Positions 21,640 to 32,953 of a stretch of 64,000 nucleotides of DNA are shown here, one piece after another. Origin of the DNA: Torymus aiolomorphi. Taxonomy: Eukaryota; Arthropoda; Insecta; Hymenoptera; Torymidae. Positions within the stretch are counted from its first letter, which is position 1. Each line of letters starts with the position of its first letter. Below the pieces are notes generated by a model that was given only the letters and a program-made list of their open reading frames with translations, made no database searches and had not been told where the DNA came from. The position numbers and the translations under genes are program-made. Location: positions 56,642,475 to 56,706,474 of the forward strand of contig CM070877.1 of assembly GCA_036365515.1 (NCBI GenBank), written 5' to 3'.

Positions 21640-23228
21640 GTTAACTCTCTTTTCTTTCTAAACATAAATATCTGTTCAAAACCGAACTATTCTTTCACTG
21701 CGAAAATTGATGTGAATTTTTAACTTTTTCGCCTATTAAAAATAGGGGTTGCAACCCCCAAAGATCAAAACAACCAGAATTCGTTACATTTTTTATAAGG
21801 ATTATTACCCACTTGGTTTAATTAAAAAATATTGATTACAAAAAAAGATATTTAAAAAAAACTGTTTTTGGGGGTGAACTTTGAGGGCTTTTTTCACCCC
21901 TTCACTGTGTTTTTAGAATATTTTTACTATAACGACGTCTACAAAGCAGTAAAAGTTTAAAAATTCGATTTTAAACTATCGTATTATCGAAAATACTAAT
22001 TTTCATTAATAGGGGTGGTTTTACCCTCTAAAAATATTTTTATTAAAAATGCAAAAAAACGTTAACTTTATTTTTTTATTTCCTTTATAAACATAAAATA
22101 TTTGGTCATGATTAAAGTATTTTTCAAATTTTTACTGCAGAAATTGACATCAATTTTCCAATTTTTCGCCTATTAAAAATAGGGGTTGCAACCACCAAAA
22201 GTCAAATCTATCAGAATTTGTTACACTTTTTATAAGGATTATTACCCACTTGGTTTTATTAAAAAATATTGATTACAAAAAAAGATATTAAAAAAAAACT
22301 GTTTTTGAGGGTGAACTTTGAGGGCGGTTTTCACCCCTTAAGTGTGTTTTTAGAATATTTTTACTATAACGACGTCTACAAAGCAGTAAAAGTTTAAAAA
22401 TTCAATTTTAAACTATCATGTTATCGAAAATACTAATTTTCATTAATAGGGGTGGTTTTACCCTCTAAAAATATTTTTATTAAAAATGCAAAAAAACCTT
22501 AACTTTATTTTTTTATTTTCTTTATAAACATAAATTTTTGGTCATGATTAAAGTATTTTTCAAATTTTTACTGCAGAAATTGACGTCAATTTTTCAATTT
22601 TTCGCCTATTAAAAATATGGGTTGCAACCACCAAAAGTCAAATCTATCAGAATTTGTTACACTTTTTATAAGGATTATTACCCACTTGGTTTTATTAAAA
22701 AATATTGATTACAAAAAAAGATATTTAAAAAAAACGGTTTTTGGGGGTGAACTTTGAGGGCGGTTTTCACCCCTTAAGTGTGCTTTTAGAATATTTTTAT
22801 TATAACGACGTCTACAAAGCAGTAAAAGTTTAAAAATTCGATTTTAAACTATGGTATTATCGAAAATACTAATTTTCATTAATAGGGGTGGTTTTACCCT
22901 CTAAAAATATTTTTATTAAAAATGCAAAAAAACGTTAACTTTATTTTTTTATTTTCTTTATAAACATAAATATTTGGTCATGATTAAAGTATTTTTCAAA
23001 TTTTTACTGCAGAAATTGACGTCAATTTTTCAATTTTTCGCCTATATAAAAATAGGGGTTGCAACCACCAAAAGTCAAATCTATCAGAATTTGTTACACT
23101 TTTTATAAGGATTATTATCCACTTGGTTTTATTAAAAAATATTGATTACAAAGAAAGATATTTTAAAAAAAACGGTTTTTGGGGGTGAACTTTGAGGGTG
23201 GTTTTCACCCCTTAGATATGTTTTTCCG
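21640..23228. repeat. 436-bp tandem satellite, about 3.6 copies
   Basis: The landmark GCCTATTAAAAATAGGGG recurs at 21731, 22168, 22604 and 23040, a period of 436-437 bp. Each unit also has CACTTGGTTT, GGGTGAACTTTGAGGG and ACGACGTCTACAAAGCAG in order. The copies are highly similar; the first copy is more diverged on its left side and the array stops within the fourth unit at the ACCCCTTAGATATG point. No coding content. Confidence 0.95.
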
Positions 23229-23323
23229 CCGATAAAAAAAAACACGTATCTCTTATTTTTCAATGCACTACAACATATCCAAAAATCATCAAAATCGATG
23301 AGTTCGGGTTAGGGTACTTTCCT

Positions 23324-24061
23324 TGTCAGAGTCCCTGGTCTAGTCCAATTGTGATGGTTACGTCTGGCCGACGGCGACGCATGGTTATTGATTTCCGCAA
23401 GGTTAATGCGGCCGCTAAAAAGGATGCTTATCCTTTGCCCTACATCGACGCAATTTTAGAGAAGCTCCGTGCCGCCAAATATATTTCCACCATTGATTTA
23501 AAAAGTGCTTATCATCACATTCCAATGGCTGCCGACAGTAATGAAATTACTGCCTTTACGGTACCTGGAAAAGGCTCTTTTCAATGGAATGTAATGCCGT
23601 TCGGTCTTTCTAATGCCCCCGCGACTTTCCAGCAGTTAGTTGACAAATTAATCGGCCCCGAAATGGAACCTAATGTTTTTGCCTATCTCGACGATTTGAT
23701 AATAGTAACCGAGACATTTGAGCAGCATTTGGAATTCCTCGAAACAGTTCTTGCAAAAGTCTCGGACGCAGGTTTAGTAGTCAACAGGGATAATTGCGAA
23801 TTCTGTCGCAGGTGCGTCCGTTATTTAGGTTATTTAGTAGATACGGATGGTTTAAAGCCCGATCCGGAAAAGATTCGCGCCATTATTGAATACTCTGCAC
23901 CGAAAAATTTAAAGCAGTTGCGTCGACTGAACGGAATGGCTATCTGGTATAAACGTTTCATACCGAATTTCTCAGAAATGGTGGAACCCTTCACTAGGTT
24001 AACCCGTAAAAACGTTTGTTACGAATGGGGAGAGGACCAGAAAAAGCCTTCGAAGCACTGA
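23324..24061 (+). pseudogene. Ty3/gypsy reverse transcriptase, 5'-truncated
   Basis: The frame opens abruptly inside pol with SPWSSPIVMV, so gag, protease and the first RT motif are missing. Visible RT motifs: MVIDFRKVN, STIDLKSAYHHIP with the first catalytic Asp, FTVPGKGSFQWNVMPFGL, and YLDDLII with the catalytic Asp pair, then YLGYLVD and the thumb region. A frameshift near 24040 moves pol from frame 2 to frame 1. The break against the AT-rich flank is at about 23320, roughly 95 bp after the satellite. Gypsy assignment is secure. Confidence 0.9.
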
Positions 24062-25749
24062 AAACAGCCTTGACCACGGCTCCCGTCCTAGCTCACCCTC
24101 GCTTCGAGTTGCCCTTTACTTTACAGACCGATGACTGCACTACTGGATTAGGCGCGTTGTTAATGCAGGAATACGACGGAGAAGAGAAAATTATTGCCTA
24201 TGGCTACCGTTCATTATCTAAAGCTCAGCGTAATTACTCGGCTACTGAACTTGAATACCTGGCAGTTATATGGGCCGTGGAAAAATATCGGCAATACCTA
24301 GAAGGAACGCATTTCACGGTGATAACAGATCACAGCTCCCTCCGTTGGTTGAAAAACCTGCGAGATCCGACTGGTAGATTGGCGAGTTGGGTAATGCGAT
24401 TAGCACAGCACGATATGGAAATTATTCACCGTAAGGGTGCCCTGCACCAGCTGCCTGATGCCTTATCGCGAATGTTCGCGGATGATGCGGAGGAAGTAAC
24501 CGCTTTTGCCGACTCCTGGTATGAGCGAAAATTGGCCCAAACTAATAAAGAGCCTGGCAAATTTCCTGATTGGCATATAGTCGATGGAAAATTATTTCGG
24601 CACCGACCAGAACCCTTGATTGAGGACACGGTCGGCGACCTTCTTAGTTGGAAGTTAGTTTTGCCAGACAATCTCCGTGATAAAGTATTGGAAGAATCTC
24701 ACGCCGTGCCTTCGGCTGGTGATTTAGGTGTAGCGAAGACCTTTCGTCGAATTGCCGAGGACTTCTATTGGCCGGGGTATTAAGAGGATACAGCTAGGTA
24801 TGTAAGGAGTTGTTTAGTTTGTCAAGCTTGTAAAGTCGAACAGTCCGCCCCGGTTGGATTAATGAGTCCGCGAGTAATGGATTAGCCGTGGCTCGTAGTT
24901 GCTGCCGATTTTCATATTTATTAGTATTTGAAGACTTGTACTCCTGCTGGGTGGAATTAGTGCCCCTAAGGCGCGCGAATGCTCCGGATAAAAGCCCTAG
25001 AGGAATACATAGGTTTCCCTTACGGTACGCCCCTCGTATTCGATACCGATAATGGCACGGAATTCGTGAATAAAGCCCTGTCAGAAAAATTGCGCGAATA
25101 CGGAATAAAACACTCTACCACTCCTAGCTACCATCCCCAGGCGAATCCCGTGGAAAGAGTGAACCGAGTAGTAAAAACTATGATCTCCTTTATCGAAGAC
25201 AATCATCGAGAGTGGAACGTTCACCTGCCGAAATTCCGCCTGGCCGTAAATTTTGCCGTACATTCTTCTACAAAAGTCTCTCCAGCCTTCCTGAATTTTG
25301 GCCGAGAGCCCCGTATGCCGGAAAATACCATAAGTCATGACTCTGAATTAGTAATCGTGCCTAACCCTACCGCGGAATGAGAAGAACGGATGAAAAAATT
25401 ATCTGCCCTTCGCAATTCCGTTTCTAGAAATATTGGGGAAGCATCAAATAAACAGGCCGGCTACTTTAATAAGAACCGACGCGAACGCACTTTTAACTTG
25501 GGTGACCGAGTATGGAGAAAACAAAATGTGTTGTCCTCTGCCACCCAAGGAATCAGTGCCGATTTAGCGCAAAATACGCAGGTAATAATTGGCAAAAATT
25601 TTTTCTCCAACGGTATACATGCTCGCTGATGCCTCGGGAAAAATAGTAGCTAAAGCCAGTGTTGTAGACCTCAAACCTTATAACCGATCTTCTTCACAGG
25701 AAAATGCCGAGACTCGCTCAACTGTTGCGGATAACGCGGGAGATAGATA
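24016..25749 (+). pseudogene. Ty3/gypsy RNase H and integrase, with stops and small deletions
   Basis: RNase H carries LQTDDCTTGLGALL, SATELEYLAVIWAVEKY and ITDHSSLRWL (D, E, D). The integrase zinc finger has SHAVPSAGDLG, where the second His is replaced by Asp, then CLVCQ after an in-frame TAA at 24781. Further stops and missing sequence follow around the first catalytic Asp (about 24880-24975). The DDE continues with FDTDNGTEF (about 25038) and PVERVNR (about 25147). A stop at 25378 and a frameshift near 25570 precede the C-terminal tail (KASVVDLKPY), which ends at about 25749. Clearly non-functional. Confidence 0.88.
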
Positions 25750-26268
25750 GCGATGACGACTCGACGACAAGCTCCGAGAGAGCCTCGAGTCCGCCACTGC
25801 TCCGAGAAGTCAGCTCCCGTCGACTCTCGCCAGTGCCTCGCCGCCGGTCCTGATAATTGGTGCCTTCAGCACCAAAGCCCCCGCCACCGCCGGCCCTGCC
25901 TTTGAAGCCAGTGGAAGTAGCAGCCGCGACCACCTAGAAGTCCCCTCAGCGCAGCGAGGGCCTCCACCCTTTAGTGCCAAAGGAGCGGCGTCGGTGAGCC
26001 GCACCTCCGCCTGATCGTCCGCCGCCGTACTCCGGGGTGTGCTGGAACTGTTGGGCGTTCGAGCACGAATATACCTCTTGCCCCAAGCGGCGGCGCCGAT
26101 TTTGCCGGGGATGCGGCTATACCGACCGCAACCCTAGCAAACTGCTCTAAATGCGCGGAGGAATACTTCCAGCGGCAGGGTCGAAGAGGGAGATTCGACC
26201 CAGTGAAGGGCCCCAAGGATGCCGCCGGATTGTCGCGCTCGTACCAGGCGCACTTTAGGGATTATTAA
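25750..26268 (+). pseudogene. Zinc-knuckle (Gag-like) ORF located after integrase
   Basis: GC-rich sequence downstream of pol. From about 25997 the frame reads proline-rich residues and then a canonical nucleocapsid knuckle, C-x2-C-x4-H-x4-C (CWNCWAFEHEYTSC, 26040-26081), a basic stretch, CRGCGY, and after a frameshift near 26130 a second pair, CSKC, finishing with HFRDY and a TAA at 26266-26268. Zinc knuckles of this kind belong to Gag and bind element RNA; finding one 3' of integrase is unusual. 25750-25996 is arginine- and proline-rich in several frames without a clear choice. It could be a separate 3' ORF or a displaced gag end. Confidence 0.6.
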
Positions 26269-26289
26269 TGTGGCCGTATCGGCATTTCC

Positions 26290-26515
26290 TGCGTTTAGTT
26301 GCCTCGATGGCTTACCCACGTTCTTGATTTGCCTTTTCGGCGTATTTGGATTATAATTTTTAGTTGCCTTCGAGGCGTAAAATTTATGTATACGTTGTTG
26401 CCTTATAGGCGAAAATCGTTTAGTTCCCCAAACGTTTCTTTTTTTGTTGCCTTAGTGGCGTTTAAGTGTTTTATTTGTTTTGCCTAAGGGGCGTGTACTG
26501 CCTTCTAGGCGTAAA
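26290..26515 (+). repeat. Seven spaced GCC...GGC mini-hairpins
   Basis: Motifs of the form TTGCCTnnnnGGCG start (at the GCC) at 26301, 26331, 26366, 26400, 26449, 26482 and 26500. Each can form a 3-4-bp hairpin with a 3-5-base loop (for example GCCTTCGAGGC, GCCTTATAGGC). Spacing is 18-49 bp, and the connecting T-rich sequence is variable. They lie between the last ORF and the 3' LTR of the gypsy element. Role unknown. Confidence 0.65.
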
Positions 26516-26743
26516 ATAAAGTTCAGTTCTTATAGATCAATCACTTCGTTATTATTTCTTTTGCCTAGTGCACCTTTACAAAATCAGCTAATTTTATTTT
26601 AATTTATTTTCCAGCATATTATTTGAGTACTCTAAGACGTGGAGGCATGAAGGTATTCTGGATGTCGTATTCAGTACGCGAAGTAATGTAAAGCAAGCCC
26701 TGCCGTTTCCTTTTTATAAAAGGAAACCTCCCATGCCTTGTTT

Positions 26744-26753
26744 AACGGGGGGC
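26744..26753 (+). promoter_or_regulatory. Polypurine tract of the gypsy element
   Basis: AACGGGGGGC directly precedes TGTTGTAACG, the proposed start of the 3' LTR. Plus-strand DNA synthesis starts from such a tract. Confidence 0.6.
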
Positions 26754-28685
26754 TGTTGTAACGTGGCGGATTTTTCCACGTTACTATCGCGCTACGGAGA
26801 GCAGATTTACTTAATGAAATCCCCTCTATTTGGCAGCCAGGAGGAGAATCCTTCACCTAAGCGTCAGGGTCACTCGTATTTCTGTACTATTTACTTAATT
26901 TTTTTTTGTTATCTTTTTTACTTTCATGCGAGAGAAAATTATGCGGCGAGCAAAACGTGCGATGACGTTATTTTCAGCTGCCTTCCCGTCGGACCTCAGC
27001 GCCCTCCGCTTCATCACCGGCCGTCTCGCCACCGTCACGACGCCGCCTCCAACAGCAGCTGAAAATCATCGCCGCCAGCGGAGAACCACTGCCGAAGCTA
27101 CGTATTTTTATAGTTCTGCCGAGCGAGTTATTCATTAATTAATTCTAAATTAATTTAATATTTATTTAACTTCGCATCAATTTTATCCCTCTCTCATAAT
27201 TTAAAGCATTTAATTTGGTGCCTAACAAAATGCTTTTGCATCTTTGCACCCCGCTATAAAAATACCGAGTAGAGAATTAAATATTCTACATTAAAATATA
27301 GTATCCGAAATTCTATGGAAAATTCCTATTAATACCGGAATTTGGGATTTCGGCTCGACACTCGGAAAGAGAGAGAGAAGAAGAACAACAAACACGACCT
27401 TCGACTGTTCTCTTCGGCTGAGGTGACCATCAATCCACCAATCAGCGACGACCACGTCGACGGCGGTTGAGGCGACGGCGAGAAGGACGACGGAACGCTC
27501 TAGGATTCTTCCCCTGGCCACCATCGAGGAGCGACGTGGAAGCTTGCCGTACCGTCAACCGCGCCGTGTGTTTAATTTTGCCGATAGGAGAATTCCTGTG
27601 AGTGCCTCTAACTCGTGATAGTTAAATTAGAGACGTAATAGTTATAATATTTAGTAAAGTCGAATTAGCTATCGCGAGCCGTAATCGTGTCTTTCTGCCT
27701 CTGGGGGTGACCAGTTCTAAATCTGAAAGCGGTAAGGCTAGCTAAAGCTTGAAACCTTTTGGAAATTTGTCTTGCCTATGAATGGCCATATATAGTAGTC
27801 CGCGCCCGGATGCCTTCATATAATAACGCCCTGCGCGTTATTTATTCCATGCTAAAGTCTAAATTCACGTTATATTTTGTCACGTGGTTTATTCATAGCA
27901 AAAGTTTATACTGTACACGAGTGACCCGCGGACTGATTAACTTTAATGTAAAGGTTAATTAGACTCAAGTAAAAGTTTGCTATAAATCTATTGTAAAGTA
28001 ATTATACGTTAGAGAAACCTTGAATATTAAATCGTAGTAAAATAACTACAAATTAGCATTATTTAACACGCTGCCTCGCAGCTCCAGTCATATTATAGTA
28101 CTTTTGCCTTAGCGATGGCGTACTACCAATATTTATTTTGATTTGAAAACCACGATCTTCATGAATAAATTGTAATATAATTGCTCGTGTTAGGGGCCAG
28201 TTTTATATACATAATTTTGATTATTAAATCTCTAGAATAAGCATTACATATACGAAATTACATTTGTTTTCATTTCCATATGTTGCATGGAATTATTTGA
28301 GTGTGAAGTGTTTTTGTCTTTGTGTTTGTTCGAACGTGAGAGAGAAAAAGTACTCTTGCCGTTGGAACTCGCTCCTCTTCCGTGGAGCTGCCGAGCATCA
28401 AAAATTCCCGTAAGTAATTATACGGTTAGTAAATTCTCATAGTGAGGGGCACTGCTCACTAAACTAAAAATTAACATTTAAATTTGTTAACAGTGCCTGG
28501 CGCCCTGTAAATTCCTAAATGCCTTCAGCATTGCGATTTATTCTTAACATCATTTATTCTGCCGACTATCAATTAGTCGCCTTCTTTATTTGCCTATTTT
28601 GGGCTTATTACTATATTCAAAAATACACGTGATAACTGGGAGATTCTGATGAAATCCACCATGTCAGAATTCTCACCGTTATAAA
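26754..28685 (+). mobile_element. Putative 3' LTR (about 1.9 kb) of the truncated gypsy
   Basis: It starts TGTTGTAACG after a polypurine tract and ends CGTTATAAA directly before a primer-site-like TGGCGCCCAACG. The termini are inverted over about 8 bp (TTGTAACG / TTATAACG). A TATA box (GCTATAAAAAT, about 27254) and a later AATAAA (about 28164) fit U3 and R. The partner 5' LTR is outside or lost, so the call rests on these signals only. No gene is seen inside; the open frames at 26733-27138, 27291-27524 and 27759-27962 lack domains. Confidence 0.55.
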
Positions 28686-28761
28686 TGGCGCCCAACGTGG
28701 GGCTCGAACCCACGACCCTAAGATTAAGAGTCTCATGCTCTACCGACTGAGCTAGCCGGGA
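28686..28761 (-). tRNA. tRNA-Lys(CTT) sequence with encoded CCA, abutting the LTR
   Basis: The minus strand gives a complete tRNA-Lys cloverleaf: D-arm GCTC/GAGC, anticodon loop with CTT (GACTCTTAATC), T-arm GTGGG-TTCGAGC-CCCAC, acceptor 3' strand GTTGGGCG and then a CCA. Position 1 is T instead of G, leaving one acceptor mismatch. There is no T-run terminator downstream (TTTATAACGG follows). Eukaryotic tRNA genes do not encode CCA, so this looks less like a working gene and more like a reverse-transcribed primer tRNA fused to the LTR. A genuine but degenerate tRNA gene remains possible. Confidence 0.75.
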
Positions 28762-28978
28762 CTGAGCAACCCCTAGATGCAACACCTGGTGTCGTGAATC
28801 GGTCACAGCCAGCGGTCCTAGACAAAATATTTTCACCGAGTGTTGAGTGTTGACTCACTTCAGAGCGGACAGATTCAAAAGTCTACGACAAAAAGGATGC
28901 GTTTCGGAACGCGCGAACAAAATCACAGTCAATGACTAGCTAGTTCGCCGAGTGATGGCGTTAGGAGTCCCGATTCTG
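28762..28978. other. Spacer between the tRNA sequence and the next LTR
   Basis: About 217 bp of unique-looking sequence, no gene or repeat recognised. Confidence 0.4.
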
Positions 28979-29215
28979 TGGGGTTTCTAGCACCACGGCT
29001 CCACTCGTTCCAGATATAGGAAGGGAGAAATGAAGAGTCGAGGAGTCAACAGTAACGAGGTTTATTAGTAGAGAGGAAGGTACAGCGGACACACGTCCGC
29101 ATGCTCGTGGACTCGAGCAACGACTGCCACTCGCAGGCGGCTTCTCGCCGCACGCAACATGGCCGCTTCGCCCACTCTCACAGAGAGAGTGAGAGGGAAG
29201 ATCACAGTCCCTATA
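28979..29215 (-). repeat. 3' LTR of the minus-strand gypsy
   Basis: 237 bp, aligned along its whole length to 34673-34909. On the coding strand it starts TATAGGGACTGTGATC and ends CTAGAAACCCCA. It is preceded on that strand by the purine-rich CTGGGGAGAGTG (29216-29227), the polypurine tract. Confidence 0.9.
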
Positions 29216-29227
29216 CACTCTCCCCAG
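29216..29227 (-). promoter_or_regulatory. Polypurine tract of the minus-strand gypsy
   Basis: CTGGGGAGAGTG on the minus strand lies directly before the 3' LTR. Confidence 0.65.
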
Positions 29228-29334
29228 AGTGCCAACAAAGTACATAAATGTAAAAATACAAAAATATAAATAATAATAATCACTGTGCTCGATAGCACTT
29301 ACAAACTAAGTGATTAGTGTACATCACAGTTACA

Positions 29335-29876
29335 TTACGCTCTAGTCACCGGAGCAAAGGACATTTTATTCTCGGCGTAAGTCTTTAATACTGGACGATC
29401 AACGGTGGTGGGCTGATTGACCGTTGAATCACCACCGGAAGGCATATCGGGAAGATTATCTGAGATCATGTATGCAGGTTTCAACAGTTCAACGGATACG
29501 CTGCGGGACGCGCCGTTAACTTCAACGTCGAACACGCGATCAGAGGGATGCTTTAATACTTTGTAAGGGCCGGTATAAGGCCTCTCTAATAACTTTTTTG
29601 CCATATTACGCATAAATACATGAGTACAACTATATAAGTCTTTGAAACACAACGCACGCTTCTTATAATTGTGTGCAACAGGGACTGGACGGATCTGACG
29701 CATGAATTCGCGGAATTCTTCAATAAAGAAATTCGGATCTGGTGTAAAGTCTTCAGGGAGGGAAAACTCACCTGGAAGACGCAAGGCAGTACCCAATAAG
29801 AATTCCGCGGGAGACGCACTGGTGTCTTGCCGAAGATGACAACGTAAACCTCATAATACTGTACTCAGCGTATGAG
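29335..29876 (-). pseudogene. Gypsy integrase C-terminal domain
   Basis: Minus-strand frame ending at 29335 with the GPY/F-type integrase tail: LLERPYTGPYKVLKHP, then FDVEVNGASRSVSVELLKPAY. This domain helps bind DNA and stabilise the integrase. It continues the integrase core at 29878-30423, but the linking sequence around 29800-29876 is in other frames. A short hydrophilic tail follows before the stop. Confidence 0.82.
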
Positions 29877-29877
29877 T

Positions 29878-30423
29878 CTAGTCCTTGTGCACAAGACACA
29901 TAATCACCGCTTTAAAGATACGGTGCCAACGTTCAATGAGGCCGTTCACCGCAAGGTGATACACGGTAGTACGAATACGCTCGCAACCTATTAGGGACAG
30001 TAGGACCGTGAATAAGCGCGATTCAAATTGCGAACCCTGATCAGAAGTGATGACCTTGGGGGCACCATAGCGAGAAATCCAAGTGTCATAGAACGCTCTG
30101 GCGACCGTTTGCGCTGATATTTTGCGTAGCGAAACCGCCTCAACCCAACGCGAGAAGTGATCGATCATGGTGACGATATACTCGAAACCATTGCAATTGG
30201 GAAGGGGACCGACTAGATTAATGTGCACGTGGTCAAAACGACCATCGGGTGCGATGAATTTGTCAGGTACAAGTTTTACGTGGCGAGAAATTTTTGGCTG
30301 TTGACAGTCTAGACAATTTTTACAAAAACGAGGTATATCACAGTGCATGTTGGGCCATACATAACGCTGCCGAATGAGGCGATCCGTGACCTTCGGACCT
30401 GGATGAGCAGGCTTGTGAAACAT
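29878..30423 (-). pseudogene. Gypsy integrase, zinc finger and catalytic core with mutated first Asp
   Basis: The His-Cys finger is present (FHKPAHPG, then CKNCLDCQ). The core has HINLVGPLP where the family has Asp in place of this Asn, the second Asp in ITSDQGSQFES, and the Glu in NGLIERWHR. The loss of the first acidic residue of DDE should abolish strand transfer. The frame ends at a stop at 29878-29880. Confidence 0.88.
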
Positions 30424-30794
30424 GTTGAAGACGGTTTTACAAAGGGACTCAGAAATGTATAGGCGAATGGCTTCACCAGTTATTTCTCAATATATGGTAG
30501 TATGCACAGGGCCCCATTGAAAGCGCTTCAAAGAGATTGGATAGTCAGAAGACTCGCGAAGGGCCTTGAGCTGCTCATCAGCTTCCTGTTTTTCAGCAAG
30601 CTCGTTGAGGTTAATCTCTACAGGAAGTCGAATGGACTCTACCCGAGAGAGTGAATCAGCTATAGTATTTTCTGCGCCTTTGATGTACTCAATTTGAGTG
30701 GTATATTATGCGATAAGGGACAACTGATGCGTTTGCCGCGGTGACGCCTTGTCGGACTTTTGCATGAAAGCATAAATGAGGGGTTTGTGATCTG
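30424..30794 (-). pseudogene. Gypsy RNase H / connection remnant
   Basis: The sequence between RT/RNase H and integrase continues in broken frames. Remnants of the RNase H C-terminal half and connection region are expected here; several stops prevent a continuous reading. Confidence 0.55.
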
Positions 30795-31979
30795 TTAAGA
30801 ACTTGGAGTCTCTGTCTTCAACCAAGAACGAGAAGATTTAACAGCTTCATATATGGCTGTGAGCTCGCGGTCATAGGCGCTGTACTTCCGCTGTGAGGAA
30901 GAAAACTTCTTGGAGAAGAAACCTAGTGGTTCCCAAACTCCAGTGGGAGAGAGCTGCTCAAAGGCAGCATCCATACCAGAATCAGAGGCATCAGAAATCC
31001 GTATTTCCGCACCAATACTGGAGTGAACAAGCAGGGCTGCTGCTGACAATTCCTCCTTAACACGAACAAAGGCTTCCTCCGCTTCAGGTGTCCACGGAAC
31101 GGGACGTTTATCATTTTTGCGAGGATCGCTAAAAAGAGCGTTGAGAGGAGCCTGGGAAGTCGCAGAACGAGGCATGTTACGGCGGTAAAAATTTACGGTG
31201 CCGATAAACCTACAAAGTTCCGCTATAGTTTGAGGTTTGGGGAAGTTTAGAATAGCTTCAATCCTGCTGGGAATGGGGCGAATGCCTTCACCATTCACCA
31301 GATAGCCTAAAAACTCTAACTCTTCAGCAGCAAAGGTACATTTTTCGACGTTTAAACGAAGATGAAACTTCTTAAGTCGATCAAAGACCGTGCGAAGATG
31401 AGCATAATGCTCTTCTTCAGATGAAGATGCAATCAAAATATCGTCAATATAGAGGTATACGAAATCGAGATCACCTAGCGCGCTATTAATGTAACGTTGA
31501 AAGGTTTGACTCACGTTGCGAAGCCCGAAGGTCATATACATGAACTCGAAAAGGCCGAAAGGGCCAAGCGCCGAAAAGATTTTCTTACCGTAAAGGTTAT
31601 TCGTGCAGTCATGAAGGTGAGCAGTCGGATACTTATCCGGGACCGTGGCAGCGTTTAAGCGCCTATAATCGCCACAAGGTCTCCAAGAATTGTCCTTTTT
31701 TAACTCCATATGGAGGGGACTCGCCCAAGGGCTGCTGGAGGGGCGGCAAATGCTTGCCACAATCCAAGCATCGAATTCGACCTTCGCCGCTTTCAACTTG
31801 TCTGGAGCAAGTCTGGGAGGACGCTCTGAGACTGGAGGACCAGAGGTCAAAATGTGGTGGAAAACATCGCTGTTCCTGGGGATTGTGGGTTTAGAAACAC
31901 CCGTGATCTCCGGAAAGTCAGCGAGAATCTTTGCACACAGAGCCGGGAACAACTGCAAAAACAAAGTCCAACGAAACAT
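30795..31979 (-). pseudogene. Gypsy reverse transcriptase and RNase H start, catalytic deletion
   Basis: RT motifs in order: [67 protein letters not shown] with the Asp pair, FLGYLVN, then RNase H with [15 protein letters not shown] and [15 protein letters not shown]. Between KIFSAL and GPFGLF about 20 residues that normally include the first catalytic Asp (in the DL-x-x-AY motif) are missing, without a frame change. The RT is therefore dead although most of the frame is open. It overlaps the protease frame by about 60 bp in another frame. Confidence 0.9.
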
Positions 31980-32400
31980 CTTTTACGACTGCAAGAGTAT
32001 AGATATTGGTAGATGAGTCGACAAGACGACTTCTTTTAAGGTCAACAAGAAGGCCATAGTGAGATAAAAGATCAGCACCTATAATGGGATCTGGAATATC
32101 CGCTATACAAAAGCTCCAGGGAATGGAGCGCCGAACGCCCAGATTAAGTGTGAGCATTGATTCGCCGTAGGTACTTATCAAAGAGTTGTTCGCGGCGAAT
32201 AGCTTGAAGGAGCTGGGCTTGCCGCATGCCTTAGGATTTGTTGGAACGAGCAAAATGTCCGCTCCAGTATCGATAAGGAACGACCTGCCCGAGATGCGAT
32301 CACGTGCATGAAGACATTTAGATAAACGAGTACCTTCTGAAGACGTCTCCTCAACAGAAGGTTGAGTTAGTTTTTTTGCTGAGGGTTTTTCGCTTGCCAC
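31918..32400 (-). pseudogene. Gypsy aspartic protease
   Basis: Retropepsin region with FLIDTGADILLVP (DTG active-site triad) and IIGADLLSHYGLLVDL near the end. It overlaps the end of gag by about 34 bp in a different frame, a layout that in this family is read by ribosomal frameshifting. A separate frame change joins it to RT. Confidence 0.85.
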
Positions 32401-32885
32401 TCAGCATATTTGGAGCACCACTCCCTGCACGATAAAGAGTTATTAGGATATTTCCTATGAGCGAGGCATAAGCCAGAAGGGTCGCGGCTGGAAGAGCGAG
32501 CGCGCCTAGACCTACCTCTAGTTTGGGAGCCAGATGATTCTTTTGAAGAACCCAGATTGCCGTCTATTTTCTTTGCCAGGATCTCAAACTTTCGTTCAAG
32601 CTTCTGCTCACCGCGCTTGAAGGCAGCTTCAGCATCAAAATAGCTAGGCTTGTTTGAAGAAACGTCGCTGACCTGATAGTCAGAATTGCCGGAAGCCTCA
32701 GCAAGTTTGCCGGCTACCTCCGCGAGTTTATTGAGATCAGTAATATCCGTAGCGACAAGAATCGAACGGTGATGTGGGGAAAGCTGGTCGAGAAAGACGG
32801 ACTGAATAATTTTGTCGTCACAGGAGCCAGGATTGAGGCCACGAAGCCTTTGAAGAATTCTCGTAGGCTTGCCATCGGTCATCAC
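32367..32885 (-). pseudogene. Gypsy Gag, C-terminal part
   Basis: Capsid end with KPTRILQRLRGL and SVFLDQLSPHHRSIL, then an Arg/Ser-rich stretch (SQTRGRSRRARSSSR) and a single Cys/His cluster (CLAHRKYPNNSLSCREWC) instead of a standard CCHC knuckle. It is continuous with 32954-33277 after a frameshift near 32950. Confidence 0.85.
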
Positions 32886-32953
32886 TTCCTCCTTTAAAAG
32901 TTTGCGCAGGTTATGTTCAGCCGAGTTAGCAAAAGATGAAATGAGGCGTTCTT

